NCBI GenBank assembly: GCA_004794655.1
Contig: SMMW01000555.1
Span: forward strand, 2,790,001 to 2,854,000
DNA: 64,000 bases
Source: Marisa cornuarietis
Lineage: Eukaryota; Mollusca; Gastropoda; Architaenioglossa; Ampullariidae
Direction of reading: 5' to 3'
The position numbers and the translations under genes were made by a program. Below the pieces are notes generated by a model. That model did no database searches. It was not told the origin of the DNA and saw only the letters and a program-made list of their open reading frames with translations. This document shows positions 22,801 through 35,500 of the stretch, one piece after another (position 1 is the stretch's first letter; each line of letters starts with the position of its first letter).

Positions 22801-25800
22801 CCCTTGTGGATTGAGAGTGAATGGAAGAGAGAGAAGGAGGATTTGGTAGGGTAAGATAAGAAAGTACTTCCTAAAACAGGAAGACTGCATGTCTTTTCCT
22901 TGAAAATTGAGGTTCTGTTATTTTTGTGTGTTTGTGTGTGTTCAGATAAAGATCAGAGACACAATCAAGAACAGAGAAGTGAGAGTCAAAATTTTTGGAT
23001 GGGTCCATCGTTGCAGACGACAAGGTAGGTCTAGTAGCTTGAAGTGCATTCCTAACTCAGTAGAATTTTGACTATGTTTTTTCTTTTTCCAGATATACTT
23101 TTTGGTGACAGATACAAATACTTATTTCTTCCACAATGCAATCAGCATGTGAGAAGGAGAAAAAAGTTCTGTAGCTTGCTTCAGCCATTTTCAAGGAATT
23201 ATAAAGTGAAAACATTAAATAAAATGAGTATGCACAAATGTCTTTATGTATCTTATTTGTAATTTTCAGGAAAAAACTTGATGTTTGTAATTCTTCGAGA
23301 TGGAACTGGTTTTCTGCAGTGTGTGATGGCAGATAAACTGGTGAGTGAAATAATGCAGCAGTTTAAACTTACTACATAGTAGATAATTCCAAAGATACGT
23401 CACCATTGATAATAAAGTTCCAATATGCGCTGTCTTTCTATGGTTTTCCACCCCCACCCCCCACCTTTGTAAACTTTTGTCATTTAAAACAAACTGAAGA
23501 GATAGCGATATTGATTACATCTAACATTTCACTGCTTACTTTCAATTTATTACTAGTTTTCTTATAGCACTTTGCAATTTTATTTGTTCCAGTGCCAGAC
23601 ATACGATGCTCTTGTCTTAGCAACCGAATCAGCCATTGCTGTCTATGGTACCATAAGTGAGCTTCCTGAAGGGAAATCGGTAACTGTAGTTTTTGATATT
23701 TTACTCAAACCAATATCTAGTTATAGAATAAAGATATGTTGTTGCAATGTTTTTAATTTTGATGTGATTACCAAGTAATCATCGGTGAATAAGTGAACTT
23801 TATTTTCCAGATATAATGTGGAAATAGCTAAAATGCCTCCATCTTCTCCTCCCCTCCCCCACCACATACATATTGGTAGTTTTTACATGGTTTTTTTTAT
23901 CAACAAGCTTGAGCACTTTACCTTGTCATTGCTAATTTTGTGGATTTTCTCATAGGCACCAGACAACCATGAGATGAAAGTGGACTACTGGGAAGTGATT
24001 GGAGCAGCCCCATCTGGTGGAGCAGACAATTTGCTTAATGAAGTTAGAATCATTTGCTTCATTTTTTTTTATTGTTCTCTTGTTTTTTGTGCATTTCTCT
24101 ATGAATTTGTGCTTTATGTAGAATCTAGAACCAAATGACAATCTTTCAACACAAAATGTTATTTCCATTAAATGCACAGCAAAAAGGCTGCAATGAAGAT
24201 TAAAAGATTACTTTCTAGTACAATTTTTAAGAAGAAAATTTTATTTGTTTCTATTTTTGGACTGTTGCAGGAGGCACATCCAGATGTACAGCTGGATAAC
24301 CGGCACATTATGATTAGGGGTGAAAATGTGAGTGATGTTAATGAATGTTTTTCTTAAGGATGTGAATGTTGGTGAATGTAAAAAGCAGGGCCTGAATGTA
24401 ACATGATTTTCAAAGACTTGAATTTCTGGAAAATTTAGAAACTCTGTTTTGCCATATTTTGTATGGGTGAGAGAAAAAGATACAAATTTATGTAAATTCA
24501 TCTTTTAATGAATCTTGCAGACTGCAAAAGTTCTGAAGATGAGGTCTGTCATCATCCAATGCTTTAGAGATCATTTCTTCAACAGAGGCTATTTTGAAGT
24601 AAGTTTGTAGCTCTACATACCAGGCTAAAATTTGGATATCTAGATGTCAGATTTTTTAGCAGACTAATAAGTATTGACTATTTAAAAAATTTAACAATTG
24701 TATAAATCGTATAATTTATAGACGTTCATGCAAGAAGACTTGAGTAAATTTTAAAGGGAAGAAAAGCTATATAATTCTTGTATGAAATTGCATTGTAAAG
24801 AAGGGCAAAGATAAAATCTTTGTAACATTACTTAAATTTATTGCGTTTTATAACAAACGATTTTATTTAGATCCACAGTTTGATGTTGATTGGGATGATC
24901 CCCTTTTGTTAATTGCTAAAGTTGATTTTTTTCTACATTGTATTCACGCTGATCTCCATCTGACTTCATCTTACTGCATTCTTCCTAAGAGAAACTGTTT
25001 TGTTTCATCCTTGGACTGTTATTTGATCTTCCTGTGACTTGCACTGAGCTTGTCTTTTTTTACACTGAAGCATGCTGTAGCAGTTCACTCTTATTACCAT
25101 AAAGCGCTTTGAGTCCTGCTGTTGCTGGAGAAAGGTGCTATATGAATTTGCTTATTATTATTATTATTATTTTATTAAATTCCAATTACACTTCCAGGTG
25201 CATCCACCAACATTGGTGCAGACTCAAGTTGAAGGTGGCTCTACACTTTTCAAACTGGACTTCTTTGGGCAAGAGGTCGGACTCTGGATGGCTTGTGAAA
25301 ATAGTTGTGTGTTTGTATGTGTGTGAGTGGGAGAGATTGATTTTATCCAGGAGCCTTGTCCTACAGAAGGGGAGAAAGTAAAACAATGTTACAATAAAAA
25401 TTAAAGATAATATACAATGAAGGGGCAGGAAGGTTAAAGGTGTATATGTTATACATATTTAACAAAGTATTAAAAGTAAGTTTATACCACCAATGTTATT
25501 TCTAAATGCATAAAATAGAGATAAAGACCAATTCTTTATGATATTTTAGCTTGTTTGTACTAACATCATACTGAATTTGAATGTGTTTCGCAGAATAAAA
25601 ATTCCTATAAATTTAACTCTAAGGTGCAGGTAGCTTAGCAACCTAAAACAAAATCTTCAACAGCTTTACATATCGGTCAAACATAAGCAACCCTTTTTGT
25701 TTAGTTAAATGGTGGCTTAACTTATTCACATGGCTCTGTTTAAAACAAGCAGCTGAGCTTGTGTAGGTATATTGTTTGAACAACGTATAGCTCTTCTGGT

Positions 25801-28800
25801 AATATTTGATGTTAGTAGCTTCTTGTGTCATCAGTGATCTTTTGGGTCTGTAATTATTTGACTTTCCGGTCTTGGGATGAAATGGACATAGCTGGGACAA
25901 ATTGACTTAGGCTGTGGTTGGCTTCGTCTGTGGAGCAAACTGACTGATGACTGTTTTAACACTGTATGAAATGCCAGGTGTACTATATTTTGAAAATATT
26001 ATCACTACTGTTAGTATGGTAATCAGTTCCTGCCATTTGCATCTTTTCGGTTCTTAGTAAATCTATTGATATTTTTAACACCTTGCTTCAAGAAAAAAAA
26101 AAGCTAATTCAAGAGCAAATAATTTCATTTTAATGTTAGACACCCATTTTGTTTAGCCCTTCTATCTACATCATAACACATTTTATTTGTTTCATAAGGC
26201 AATCTATCATTATTTATTCTAGTACATTTTAACCAGTAGCTATTACTTTTAATGACCAAATTCACTATTACTGGATATTGGTGCAGTTCATAATAAACTA
26301 AATCATTAGGTGTGCACCCATCTACACCTAAGAACTATTTAAGGACAAATAGAAAAACTGCTTCACAATATTATACTGCATTGCCTAGCCCGCAGACATG
26401 CATCAAGACTTACGAGTTGGACACGAGTGCTATTTGTAGGCTACTATGTAGATTAAGAGACTAAGATTTTTCATATAAGATTTAAGTGCTTTCTTGCCTC
26501 TACTTCCCAAGTCTTGATAGGCAGAAGGAAAGCATACCTTTGTTGAAAACAGATATTTGTATACATTAACAGCTGGCATAGCAATACCATTATAATAAAA
26601 ACTTTCCCTTGGCACTAAATACCCACTCTTATAGAAAACTCCTGACATTACTTTTATATAAACTTTCTTTAAATTCAAAGTAGGTGAAGAATGCATGTTA
26701 TTTACCGGGTGTATATGTTTTAGAGAGAGGCAGGGTGTAGGAGAAGATAGTGAGTGGGGGAATGTCTTGTTACCAATGTTCATTTATACCTATTGCATTC
26801 TAAATGTTAAAGTTGTACACTCTGTGTGTTACTACCGCTATTGTATTGATGTGCTGTTCTTAGTTATAAGAATTGATGATGAAATACCTTGCTTTCTTAA
26901 CAAGAAAAGGCTAGCTCAAAAGAAAATGATGTATCATTCACACTGTTCTGACAGGCATACCTTACACAGAGCTCACAGCTCTACCTGGAAACAGCACTTC
27001 CAGCCCTAGGAGATGTCTTCTGTATGGCACAGTCATACAGAGCAGAGCATTCACGTACACGTCGCCATCTTGCTGAGTAAGAAATATGACGAAGCTAAAT
27101 CATCACAGTTAACAGTATTTCACTGTGGGACTGCAAATATAACGAAGCTAAATCAGCACAGAACGAAGCTAAATAAGCACAGTTAACAGTATTTTAATGT
27201 GCCGCTGCAAAGCTTTTCTGTGTTCAACCTTAAAGAGAGAAAATGTATTTGAAAAATACCTACATAATAGTTTTCATTGACTTGCAGTTTTCTTTAAAGT
27301 TTTTATTTTTAATTTTATTTTAAATTGATGCTTAATATGTTAGCAGTAAGATCTGCACATAAACAGTAACAAGTAACATGACCACTACACCTTATATACA
27401 GAAACCTGCCTAATAAATGGATTTTACATAAACAATTTGGCTGAAGGGAAGACAGATTATTTTAACTTAATTTAAATAAGACCATCGCAGATTTTAATAC
27501 TCTCATAAAATGTGTTGAATGCACAGATACACACACTGTGAAGCTGAGTGCCCTTTCATCACATTTGAAGACCTTCTGGACAAGATTGAGGACCTTGTGT
27601 GCGATGTCACTGAGCGAATTATTAGTTCTCCTTTCGCCAGCATTGTCTATGACCTACACCCTGTACGCCTCATTTTAATCATTTTTTATAGTTTGCAAGC
27701 GGGCTTTCAAATTTTTACTATTTTTCATTCAAACAGTCTCAAATTGTAAATAAAGGTTTTGATAGGTGTGTGCATATGCATGCTATGTAAATGCCTTTAG
27801 GTTTCTTATTAACAGATAAAATCACCTCTTTTTATTTATTTTGTGGCGGAATGCTGTTTCAGGGATTTAAAGCTCCCAAGCGTCCTTTCAAACGTATGAA
27901 CTACACAGATGCAATACAATGGCTCAAAGATAACAATGTCACAAAGGATGATGGCACATTTTATGAATTTGGAGATGTAAGTAGATTTGATTAATTGTTG
28001 GCATGGTTATTTTTAATTTCATGCAGATATCTTTCTGCCATCTATCCTGCATACTGTTGTGAAATACTCACCAATTTTTCAAAAAAGTGAGATTAATATT
28101 GTTTGATGAATTTTTGAAGAAAATGCTTTTTTGGAACATTTTATACATTTGAATATTTTAGTTGAAAAATTCATTTGTTATTGTCAGGACATTCCAGAAG
28201 CCCCAGAGAGGAAAATGACAGACACAATAAATGAACCTATCCTTCTTTGCCGATTCCCAGCTGAAATCAAGTCATTTTACATGCCTCGCTGCAAAGAAGA
28301 CAGGCGATTAACAGAATCGGTATCTGGGCTGTTGGTCATTTCAATTTTAGCTGAACATTATTATGAGAAATAGTTCTGAAATAACAGCATAGAATTTAAA
28401 TTTATTTAGACTAAGTACATGCAGTCTGGTGTGCCTGTTGACATTAGCCACCTGAAAGACCCTTTTTCTTGAGCTTTAGCTGTTCTTTAAGCTGGTGAGA
28501 TTGCTTGCTTTCTTTGGGTAGTGGCTAAGCCTTTGATGGAATTTTAATGATTGGTGCATTGTTGTGAAAAAGAGCATATGTCAGTTTTCACCAATGCAGT
28601 TATTTTTCACAGATATAAAAAGGCTGATTTTAATAGATGCTAATAATCATCTTGCCAAGCAACAGAGCTCATAGGTGCATACTGGCATTCATTCTGTATT
28701 AGTGAAACTTGCCATTCTGTTACAATAAACGTTGGTTGCTTAGGTGGATCTGCTAATGCCTAATGTTGGAGAAATTGTTGGAGGATCTATGAGGATATGG

Positions 28801-29188
28801 GATGAAGCACAACTTACGGAGGGATTCAAGCGTGAAGGCATCGATCCTACACCATACTACTGGTACATTGATCAGGTAAGACAGTCACTCATTTTACCAA
28901 AAGATATTTTCATGGCAAGTAAAGTTTTTTCCTTTCTTTTTTAATTTTGTAAAATTAACATTTAATAAAATTTTTAGTTGCACTTCAATGCAGTCATTAA
29001 TTTCTCCTTTAATGAGTTTTGTAATGAGATTACCAAATCTTCATTTCTGTCAACAGCGAAAGTATGGATCTTGCCCTCATGGAGGTTATGGCCTTGGTGT
29101 TGAACGTTTTATGTGTTGGATACTTGACCGCTACCACATCCGTGATGTATGCTTGTATCCCCGCTTTTTGGATCGGTGTAAGCCTTAG
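16868..29188 (+). CDS. NARS1: Asparaginyl-tRNA synthetase, cytosolic (18 exons)
   Basis: Exons: 16868-16907, 17368-17450, 18735-18797, 19543-19632, 22632-22721, 22946-23024, 23270-23340, 23593-23679, 23956-24042, 24271-24327, 24521-24598, 25198-25275, 26955-27076, 27527-27662, 27863-27976, 28188-28319, 28744-28875, 29057-29188. All are GT-AG and in phase, giving 556 aa (human about 548). The enzyme attaches asparagine to tRNA-Asn in the cytosol. Order: lysine-rich N-terminal extension (1-122), OB-fold anticodon-binding domain (about 130-235; [19 protein letters not shown]), class II catalytic domain with motif 1 ([18 protein letters not shown], about 264-281), motif 2 ([13 protein letters not shown], about 327-339) and motif 3 ([10 protein letters not shown], about 521-530). 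A second in-frame ATG at 16889 would remove seven residues. The exon 12 donor (GTCGGA) is weak. LINE copies lie antisense in introns 4 and 12. Confidence 0.97.
20083..22565 (-). mobile_element. 5'-truncated LINE in NARS1 intron 4, antisense
   Basis: From high to low coordinate: the end of the endonuclease-RT linker (about 22565-22220, with [22 protein letters not shown]), RT N-terminal blocks in shifted frames (21794-21594, [19 protein letters not shown]), then a 486-codon frame (21543-20083) with the catalytic [21 protein letters not shown], a thumb/linker region and a C-terminal zinc knuckle (CPVC ... [10 protein letters not shown]). The endonuclease domain is lost. The 5' half is frameshifted; the 3' half is still open. 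It belongs to the same or a sister family as the element at 55.9-59.3 kb (shared [14 protein letters not shown] and FRKGG blocks). Target duplications were not found, so the outer ends are approximate. Confidence 0.9.
24890..25170 (+). repeat. Repeat with 'AAGCGCTTTGAG' and (ATT)n tail, NARS1 intron 11
   Basis: Ends with TAAAGCGCTTTGAGTCCT, then GGTGCTATATGAATTTG and an ATT microsatellite, the typical 3' end of non-LTR-derived repeats in marine invertebrates. A second copy of this tail occurs at 45.89-45.98 kb. The tail stops 27 bases before the acceptor of NARS1 exon 12. The 5' limit is a guess. Confidence 0.55.
26120..26700 (-). pseudogene. Decayed LINE RT fragment in NARS1 intron 12
   Basis: The minus strand gives [26 protein letters not shown] and SRGKKAL, matching in order the [24 protein letters not shown] and MKGKKGV blocks of the LINE in intron 4, and lower down a piece like the YP..I..VIK.WLK and RLPYETNKM region. 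Several stops and frame changes. This is an old relative of the other two LINE copies. Confidence 0.7.
27086..27212. repeat. Imperfect tandem duplication next to NARS1 exon 13
   Basis: The block ACGAAGCTAAATCA(T/G)CACAG occurs three times (about 27087, 27138, 27161); the first and third are followed by TTAACAGTATTT and a similar 30-base sequence. It begins ten bases inside intron 13. Confidence 0.75.
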
Positions 29189-29365
29189 GCAACTGAAGGA
29201 ACTCATATCGTCATCAGCACCAGCAAAGAAAGTTTTAAGAAGACAAATATAATACATTTGCTCTGCTTTTATTCTGGATCTGCATAGTATATTGCTTCTG
29301 TAAAAAGGACTGTCTGTTTATAGCAGTAAGTGGCAAACAATGGATATCTTCACATTTCTATAAAC

Positions 29366-29371
29366 AATAAA
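29366..29371 (+). terminator. AATAAA polyadenylation signal of NARS1
   Basis: First AATAAA after the NARS1 stop codon (29186-29188), giving a short 3' UTR of about 200 bases. Downstream T-rich sequence is compatible with cleavage there. Confidence 0.6.
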
Positions 29372-31049
29372 TAATGGTTTTCTTGAAAGGCCATCCATCT
29401 TACTTCTTTTTTCTTTAGAGATCATTTTTTGTGTAAAGTTTATCATTCTTTAGCAGTAGTTCTTTTGAAAGGTATAGATCAAATGAACAGACTATGTATT
29501 CATTTTTGCAGTGATGAAAAACGTTTGTAATCTACCCAGTTTTTTTCTCTGCCTTCATGTTTCTATCATCACACTAGTATTTCATGTAAGATTTCTGAGT
29601 CTTTTTCAACCTCCACTTGAAGATATCCAGCATGACTGCACATCTTTTGGAAAGAAAAATCTGCTAAGCTTACTTTTTAAAGAATTTTATGAATTGGTTG
29701 GGAAGTTCACGGATGCCCTACAATCTATACCAGCAAGTTGTAACAGTCCTGTTTTTTATTTGGCATTTGATCCTTCACAATAATCAAATGCTCAAAAACT
29801 AGTTTTGTGTTGCCTTTGTGTCTGATATACCTCTAGCAACAAACTGACACTTTGCATGTATTTAAATTAAAAATTGTCTTTATGTGAAGGATGTTTAAAG
29901 ACTTGGCTTTTAGGAGTTCAGTAGTCTCAGCCTAAATAATTTTAAATGAGGTGACATGGAATGCATTTAATTATTTTTTTCTTAATGCATGGGCTTGATT
30001 CAGTCATGTGGTGAAAATTGTTTGTTAAACTAAGCGCATCATTCTTCAACCAAGCCCGCTGCTGCCAATCGTTCAGGTGTTGTTTACAGTGCTCTGTACA
30101 ATACTGGCCTCTGAGAAAAAAAAACAGTTTGAAAGGTAATAGAGACTTTGTTGGTAGCTGATCAATCCTTGCTGTTGCGCTGTACCATGCCTAATAAAGG
30201 CTTTAGATGTGGAGACATTCTGCTTGCTCATTTGCATTGTATAGATGTATATTTCTGAGATGGAATGTGTGAAAAGGCCTGAATTCTCTTACTATTATCC
30301 ATTTGACACAAAAGTTGGGCCAAACAACGATAGTGTCCTCAAGAGGGATAACTTGCAAGACTATTCTGGTGAGAGCCAGGTTTGACAAGTTAATGAGTAA
30401 GATGTTTTAAATTTAATTTATATTTACATATAGAGGAATGGAGGCATACAGTTTTTATATGGAAATGAGATGAGATGTGGCAATTTTTTACTTCCTTCTT
30501 TGAATTTTGTAGATATACTGTTCATGGTTCATATAAACTTGCCAGTGAATACAGATTCATTCAGCAGTTGATAGTCAGCTTTGGGAGGAAAACAATAACA
30601 AAGCAATTGTATGAAATCCTTCCCTTTCTGAAGTATAATAAACTGAAATATGTTGCATCAGACTGGCATACTTCCCAATACCCATTAGTCCCTCTACCTT
30701 TAAAACTAGCCAATACGTCAGCTGAATTCCTAAGGTGCTGTTGAAAAAAATCAAAATTGCTTTCTGTTCAGGTGTATGAAGATTGCTGGACTAGTTGCTG
30801 ACAGCATTTACTGTTCAAATGATAATGCATAATAATAAACCACTTTCCATTTGATGGCAGCTATAATTTTCATGCACTTCGGTCTGTTTGTAGACACACC
30901 AAATCTGTGTAGTTCTTTGCATGCAAATTTAAATTGTTTAACATCTGGGAAAATGGATAGCATGACAGATGATAGTACTGTAAATCTTCTGAGAAGTAAA
31001 GATCGTGGGTAAGAGAAATAAATCACTTGCTCATGCAAGAAGGAAAAAT
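29372..31049. other. NARS1-COG1 intergenic, part 1
   Basis: Two plus-strand frames (about 29511-29783 and 30475-30744) are open for about 90 codons each and follow an AG. They resemble no family I know and have AT-rich codon use like the surrounding spacer. They were not called as genes. Confidence 0.35.
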
Positions 31050-31057
31050 GTCTAGGG

Positions 31058-31216
31058 CAGCGTTTCTCAACCTTTTACTTGTGACGCCCCCCCAGACGAA
31101 TAAAGGTACGTCCGCGCGCCCCCCTTAGCCACTAATACCTATATGAGATATGAGAAAATGACCGCCTTTGCGGCCCCCTTTTCAGCAGCTTGCGCCCCCC
31201 AGGTTGAGAACCGCGG
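31058..31216. mobile_element. hAT-type MITE, 159 bp, with 8-bp target duplication
   Basis: Left end CAGCGTTTCTCAACC and right end (inverted) CCGCGGTTCTCAACC match at 13 of 15 positions. The element is flanked by perfect copies of GTCTAGGG at 31050-31057 and 31217-31224, the 8-bp duplication expected of hAT transposons. The body is C-rich (runs of GCGCCCCCC) and non-coding. The exact flanks suggest a fairly recent insertion. Confidence 0.9.
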
Positions 31217-31589
31217 GTCTAGGGGAAGATAAAAAGTAAATTAAAAGTTAAGTGTGACTAAAGCAGTGATTCAGTCCGCATAGCTACAAAGAATCATGCG
31301 TGAAGAGTTGAATGGCATAAATTATTTCACTTGGAGAATAACCTTTTGTAAAGATAATAAAAAAAGATTCCTATTCAGAAAAACAGCTTCAAGAAAATGG
31401 GATAATACATGTGTAACAAAGCCACCTAACACAGTGATACTATCATTTCTATGTCCATTATGTTAGACTTGCAAGACAGTACATCATTTTATATGATCAA
31501 TGGATATCAGTGCATATCATCTAATGCAGGCGTGTACCGCTCCCAGCGACTCATACTCACCACACCACTGTACAGTACTATATCGCTTT

Positions 31590-31760
31590 CCACACAATAA
31601 TAATAAACGTGTGACATAGCGCATAATCACGCCAACGAAGGATCATGCTCTCGTCGCAAGAGACATGGACAGAATACGATGGGCGGAAAGAGAAACAACT
31701 TACGCAGACAAGTAATAAAAGATAAAACATATTAGACACAAAACAGAATCAGGGAACAAA
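31590..31760. repeat. Dispersed repeat family B, copy 1
   Basis: Starts at AATAATAATAAACG and includes GCAGACAAGTAATAAAAGA followed by 'tagacacaaa'. The same order (AATAATAAACTTG, GCAGACAAGTAATGAAAGA, 'gaagacacaaa') is seen at 39.06-39.24 kb. Class unknown. Confidence 0.55.
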
Positions 31761-32167
31761 CAATAAGGATGGAGAGTGTCGTATCTGCAAAGACGAGCAG
31801 ACGGACTAGTCAATCGACTATAATCACAACAGATATGTTGATGATGATGATGTCCATTTGTAATGCGCAGGTATCCATTCGGAATAATACTCATTGCGCA
31901 GCAAAACAAAATAAATAAGAAAAATAAAATAAAGTAAATAAAAGATAAACACCAGGAAAGTAAAAATAAAATATTGATTGGCGTAAGGAGTAATGGCTAA
32001 TGCTCGTGGAACAGATTTTATAGCGGTAAATTGAACAAGAAAACGCATACTGCTCAAGAACCACGCTGAACGGACTACACATTTTTAAAAGTAAATTATG
32101 TAACAAAACTGGATGGTGATACATTAATAATAATACAAATTCAATACAAAAACGTACTCATGTTAGA

Positions 32168-32459
32168 CTTATTACCTAGGTAAAGGTAAAGGTCATCCCA
32201 TAACCTTTTTCAGGTCGTAGGGGAGTGAGGTGTTAGAGACCCCACTTTTCTCGGGGCCAGCATTTACATGAGGGTGGTGCCAATCTCCTCTCCCTCGCTG
32301 CCTTACCTTCCCCAACTCTCTATGGAGTCAGGTACCCATTTCCGTCAGCTGGGTCGACTGGGGGAAGCTTGCTGCGCTTATCGGGAATTGAACCAGCGCG
32401 CTCTCGGTTCGGACACTAGCGCTCTAACCACTCGGCCATCCGCTTCCCCTTATTACCTA
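32168..32459 (-). mobile_element. Complete tRNA-derived SINE with 11-bp target duplication
   Basis: Read on the minus strand from 32448 the element opens with a tRNA-like head: A box in GGATGGCCGAGTGGTTAGAG and B box GGTTCAATTCC (about 32394-32384), then a conserved body and a 3' end of repeated GGTAAA (plus strand: taggtaaaggtaaagg). Perfect 11-bp copies of CTTATTACCTA flank it at 32168-32178 and 32449-32459, as expected of LINE-mediated insertion. The head resembles a class with a long variable region (Leu/Ser-like GGCCGAGTGG), which is an inference. It ends 61 bp before the COG1 start codon. Confidence 0.92.
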
Positions 32460-32520
32460 AAATAGCATCCAGCAATGGGAGGGAGGCTACTCTTATGTCG
32501 AAAGACAACTTCCTCTTGAC

Positions 32521-35500
32521 ATGGCCAATATGGCGTCCAATCGTCAGCATCCAGGTAGTTCATTGAAAGCATTTCTACTAGTTACATATTTTATGGAGCA
32601 TATTTCTTCATACTTAACTCGTATTTTAATAGTAATTGAGATAAATTTATGCATTTAGAATGGATCAGAAAGATCACATGGTTATGCTGACTCTCAAAAG
32701 CTAATGCAGCAGACGACACTCACTATCATGACTGTTATTTTTCACGGATATTAGCGTTTCTAGCTCTACCCACACAAGCCGCTAGATTGCCTAGAAGTTC
32801 TACCTTCAAAGTGTCGATGATGTATCATTGGAGAGCTTCGGATTTGAATGGGTGCAATAAAAATATGTTACTAAATTTTCTGAGAATATTTTACTGTTAG
32901 ACACCAAAGGGAATCTAGCTCTTACCTTTTTCATCTATTTGTTTAACCTTACTTTTTTCTTTTTTAGGTCTTCCCAAGGGGGACATGCTTGATACCAACT
33001 CTCTCTTTGAAAAACACACAATAGAGGAGATACGGAATACAGAAAAGAAAACACGGTAAGCCAAATTGTTTGCATGGTTACGTGCTTATTACTGTCTATT
33101 ACTACAATTTTTAAATGCACACACACACACACACATTCAAAGCAGCTTCTGACTGCCTGTGTCTTGTGTATTCGGCACTGTCACTATATTCTGTATAGAT
33201 TTGAATAAATGTTCTACTACCAGGTTAATTCAAAATATTTTTCAGTGCTGAGATAGAAAAGAAGAAAGAAGATTTGCGGATGATGGTCGGGTGAGCATTA
33301 ATTTGGGAAGCACAATTTAAGAAGATTCACAATGAATCATATTTGTAACTTTAAATCCTAAACATTTTTGTTAATATTTTTATGATTGTCTATCCTTTTC
33401 CTTGCACTGAAGTCTGTTACATGTTTTAACACATTGATTTTCCTAATTAATCATCATGTTAAAGGCATTTACTGTGGAAGTAAAAGACCGTATTCTTCAA
33501 AATGATGTATCAAATATTTTTTATCAATAATTTTATAAGGTAAAATCCATCATCAACTTTAAGGTTTGTTAGCGCTCATGTTTTTTACACTGAGAAAGGG
33601 TTAGATAAAAATTATTAAATTAAAAATGAAAATTTAGTTAATAAAATTTGTGCATAGGGAGCGGTACAGAGATTTGATTGAAGCTGCAGACACTATAACA
33701 GCAATGAAGACAAGCGTGGAAAATGTAAGTGAAATCCTCTACTCTTTATTGTCACTATTATCCATGCAAAATCCTTTTAGTGTTTTCAAAGATGAAGCAG
33801 AAATCTTTTTTCACCTTGAAGACTTATTAAACATGTCAAGCGTACTGACGTTTTTTTTTGTTTTTTTTTTGTCTGAATCAATAATAGCAAATTTGGCTTA
33901 TTGTAATGGATTAGCTTTGGAGCAGAATGTGACTTTAAAGTCATTTTTACTATTTTTTACACACATTCAGTTAGAAATAATGCCTTTCTGATATATTTAA
34001 CAATGTCATAATAACAGGTGATGAAATCCATCACTCATATGGAGGAGCTGTGTCAGAACTTGCACCAGAAACATATGATAAGGGGAGCTTCATATCAACA
34101 ACCAATGAAATCTGACAACTCCAGGTAAGTTCTCCACATACCTTAGAAACTTTGAAACTGTCATCAAACACTTACTGAACTTTCACCATCCCACAGAAGG
34201 AATGCATTTGATCAGGCAGAGGGTGAATAGGGTACTTATCAGGCCATATAGGAGTAGTTAGTGAAAAATGAGCACTAGGGTAACCATCACTACATGTGCT
34301 CCTAACCTCTCTCCCTCAGGTCACACCATTCTCTCCAGCCACACCTTAAAAGTTAGGCCTTTAAGTCGTGGGAATACTGACTTTTGCTGTGGGGAATCTA
34401 ATGTTTTTTGCCAAAAAAAAAACAAAACAAAAAAAACGAGACTCATGCTGGCTTCATTGAGCTCACCTTCACACCAAGAAAAGTACTTTATAAAGTCTAC
34501 TATTATTGTTGTTAGCTTTGGATTTTTTTTACAGATATATTTTATCTTCTTTGGTATTGAAGGTTTTCAACAATGTTTTCAATATTGCTGATATATTTAT
34601 GCAAGGGAAGTTTGTTTACAGATTAATATTTTTAGTAAAACATCATCACTTTTATGTTTTTAGTATTTTATGTTGTCACTGGAGCTTAAGCCTCTATTAT
34701 TATCCCTTCTCTTGTAATTAACATGGTCTCATCTGCATTGTATGTCTTACTACAGTAATTAAATAAAAAAATAAATCAAAGCACATCCACACCTATATTA
34801 TTTATCTCAGAAAACAACAAGAAGCCAACTTTTTTGGTGTTGCTGCACAAATCAAGTTCCTTCTTGATATGCCAGAAAAGGTACACTTTTACTTTGATTT
34901 GTGCCTGTGGTTGCCTCTTTTCTGTCATCTGATGTGTAGTTTAGGTTATAACAAACTGGTATTAGATTGTTCTTTGTAGCTGTTTGCTTGTTTTTCACAG
35001 ATATAATTAAGAAAAATTGCAAATACACAAGTAGCTTCACCATGTACTTACTTTAAAGAATGTGTGATGTATCTTCGACTGTTTTACCTCTCTATGCACT
35101 TAGATCTGGAGCAGTGTGGAAAGCGGAGATTACCTGGCCAGTACACAGCTGTACCTGCTGGCTCGCCATGTCAATACCAGCTTACATCTGGACAGCCAGC
35201 ATTCGGCAAAGGTCTTATCGTGGTTTCCTGTCTTGACTAGACAGTGGGCTGCCATCAGTCACTTTAGGTCAACCATTCTGCAGGCTAGTACACCCTTTAT
35301 CTTGGTCACAGCATGAAGTTTATCACTTGTGTAAACTAAAAGCCATACTGATCACACTTTGTTTCACAGCATATCGCTTTAATGAGCTCCAGGCAACAAT
35401 TACTATTTAAAAAAAAAAGTAGGCTGAAGTCTTTTTTAAAAATAAGCATAATGTGCAAGTATTTATTGTAAACAATGTTTTTTGTTGTCTGTGGCCACTA

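Noticed and set aside
28188..29188. Last three NARS1 exons all exactly 132 nt
   Set aside because: Curious, but the encoded sequences are unrelated and fit the family; taken as coincidence.
29511..30744. Two 90-codon frames between NARS1 and COG1
   Set aside because: No recognisable family, no consistent splice joining, AT-rich composition like spacer.
32384..32448. Possible tRNA gene (A and B boxes)
   Set aside because: It is continuous with a SINE body and flanked by target duplications; the cloverleaf is not complete.
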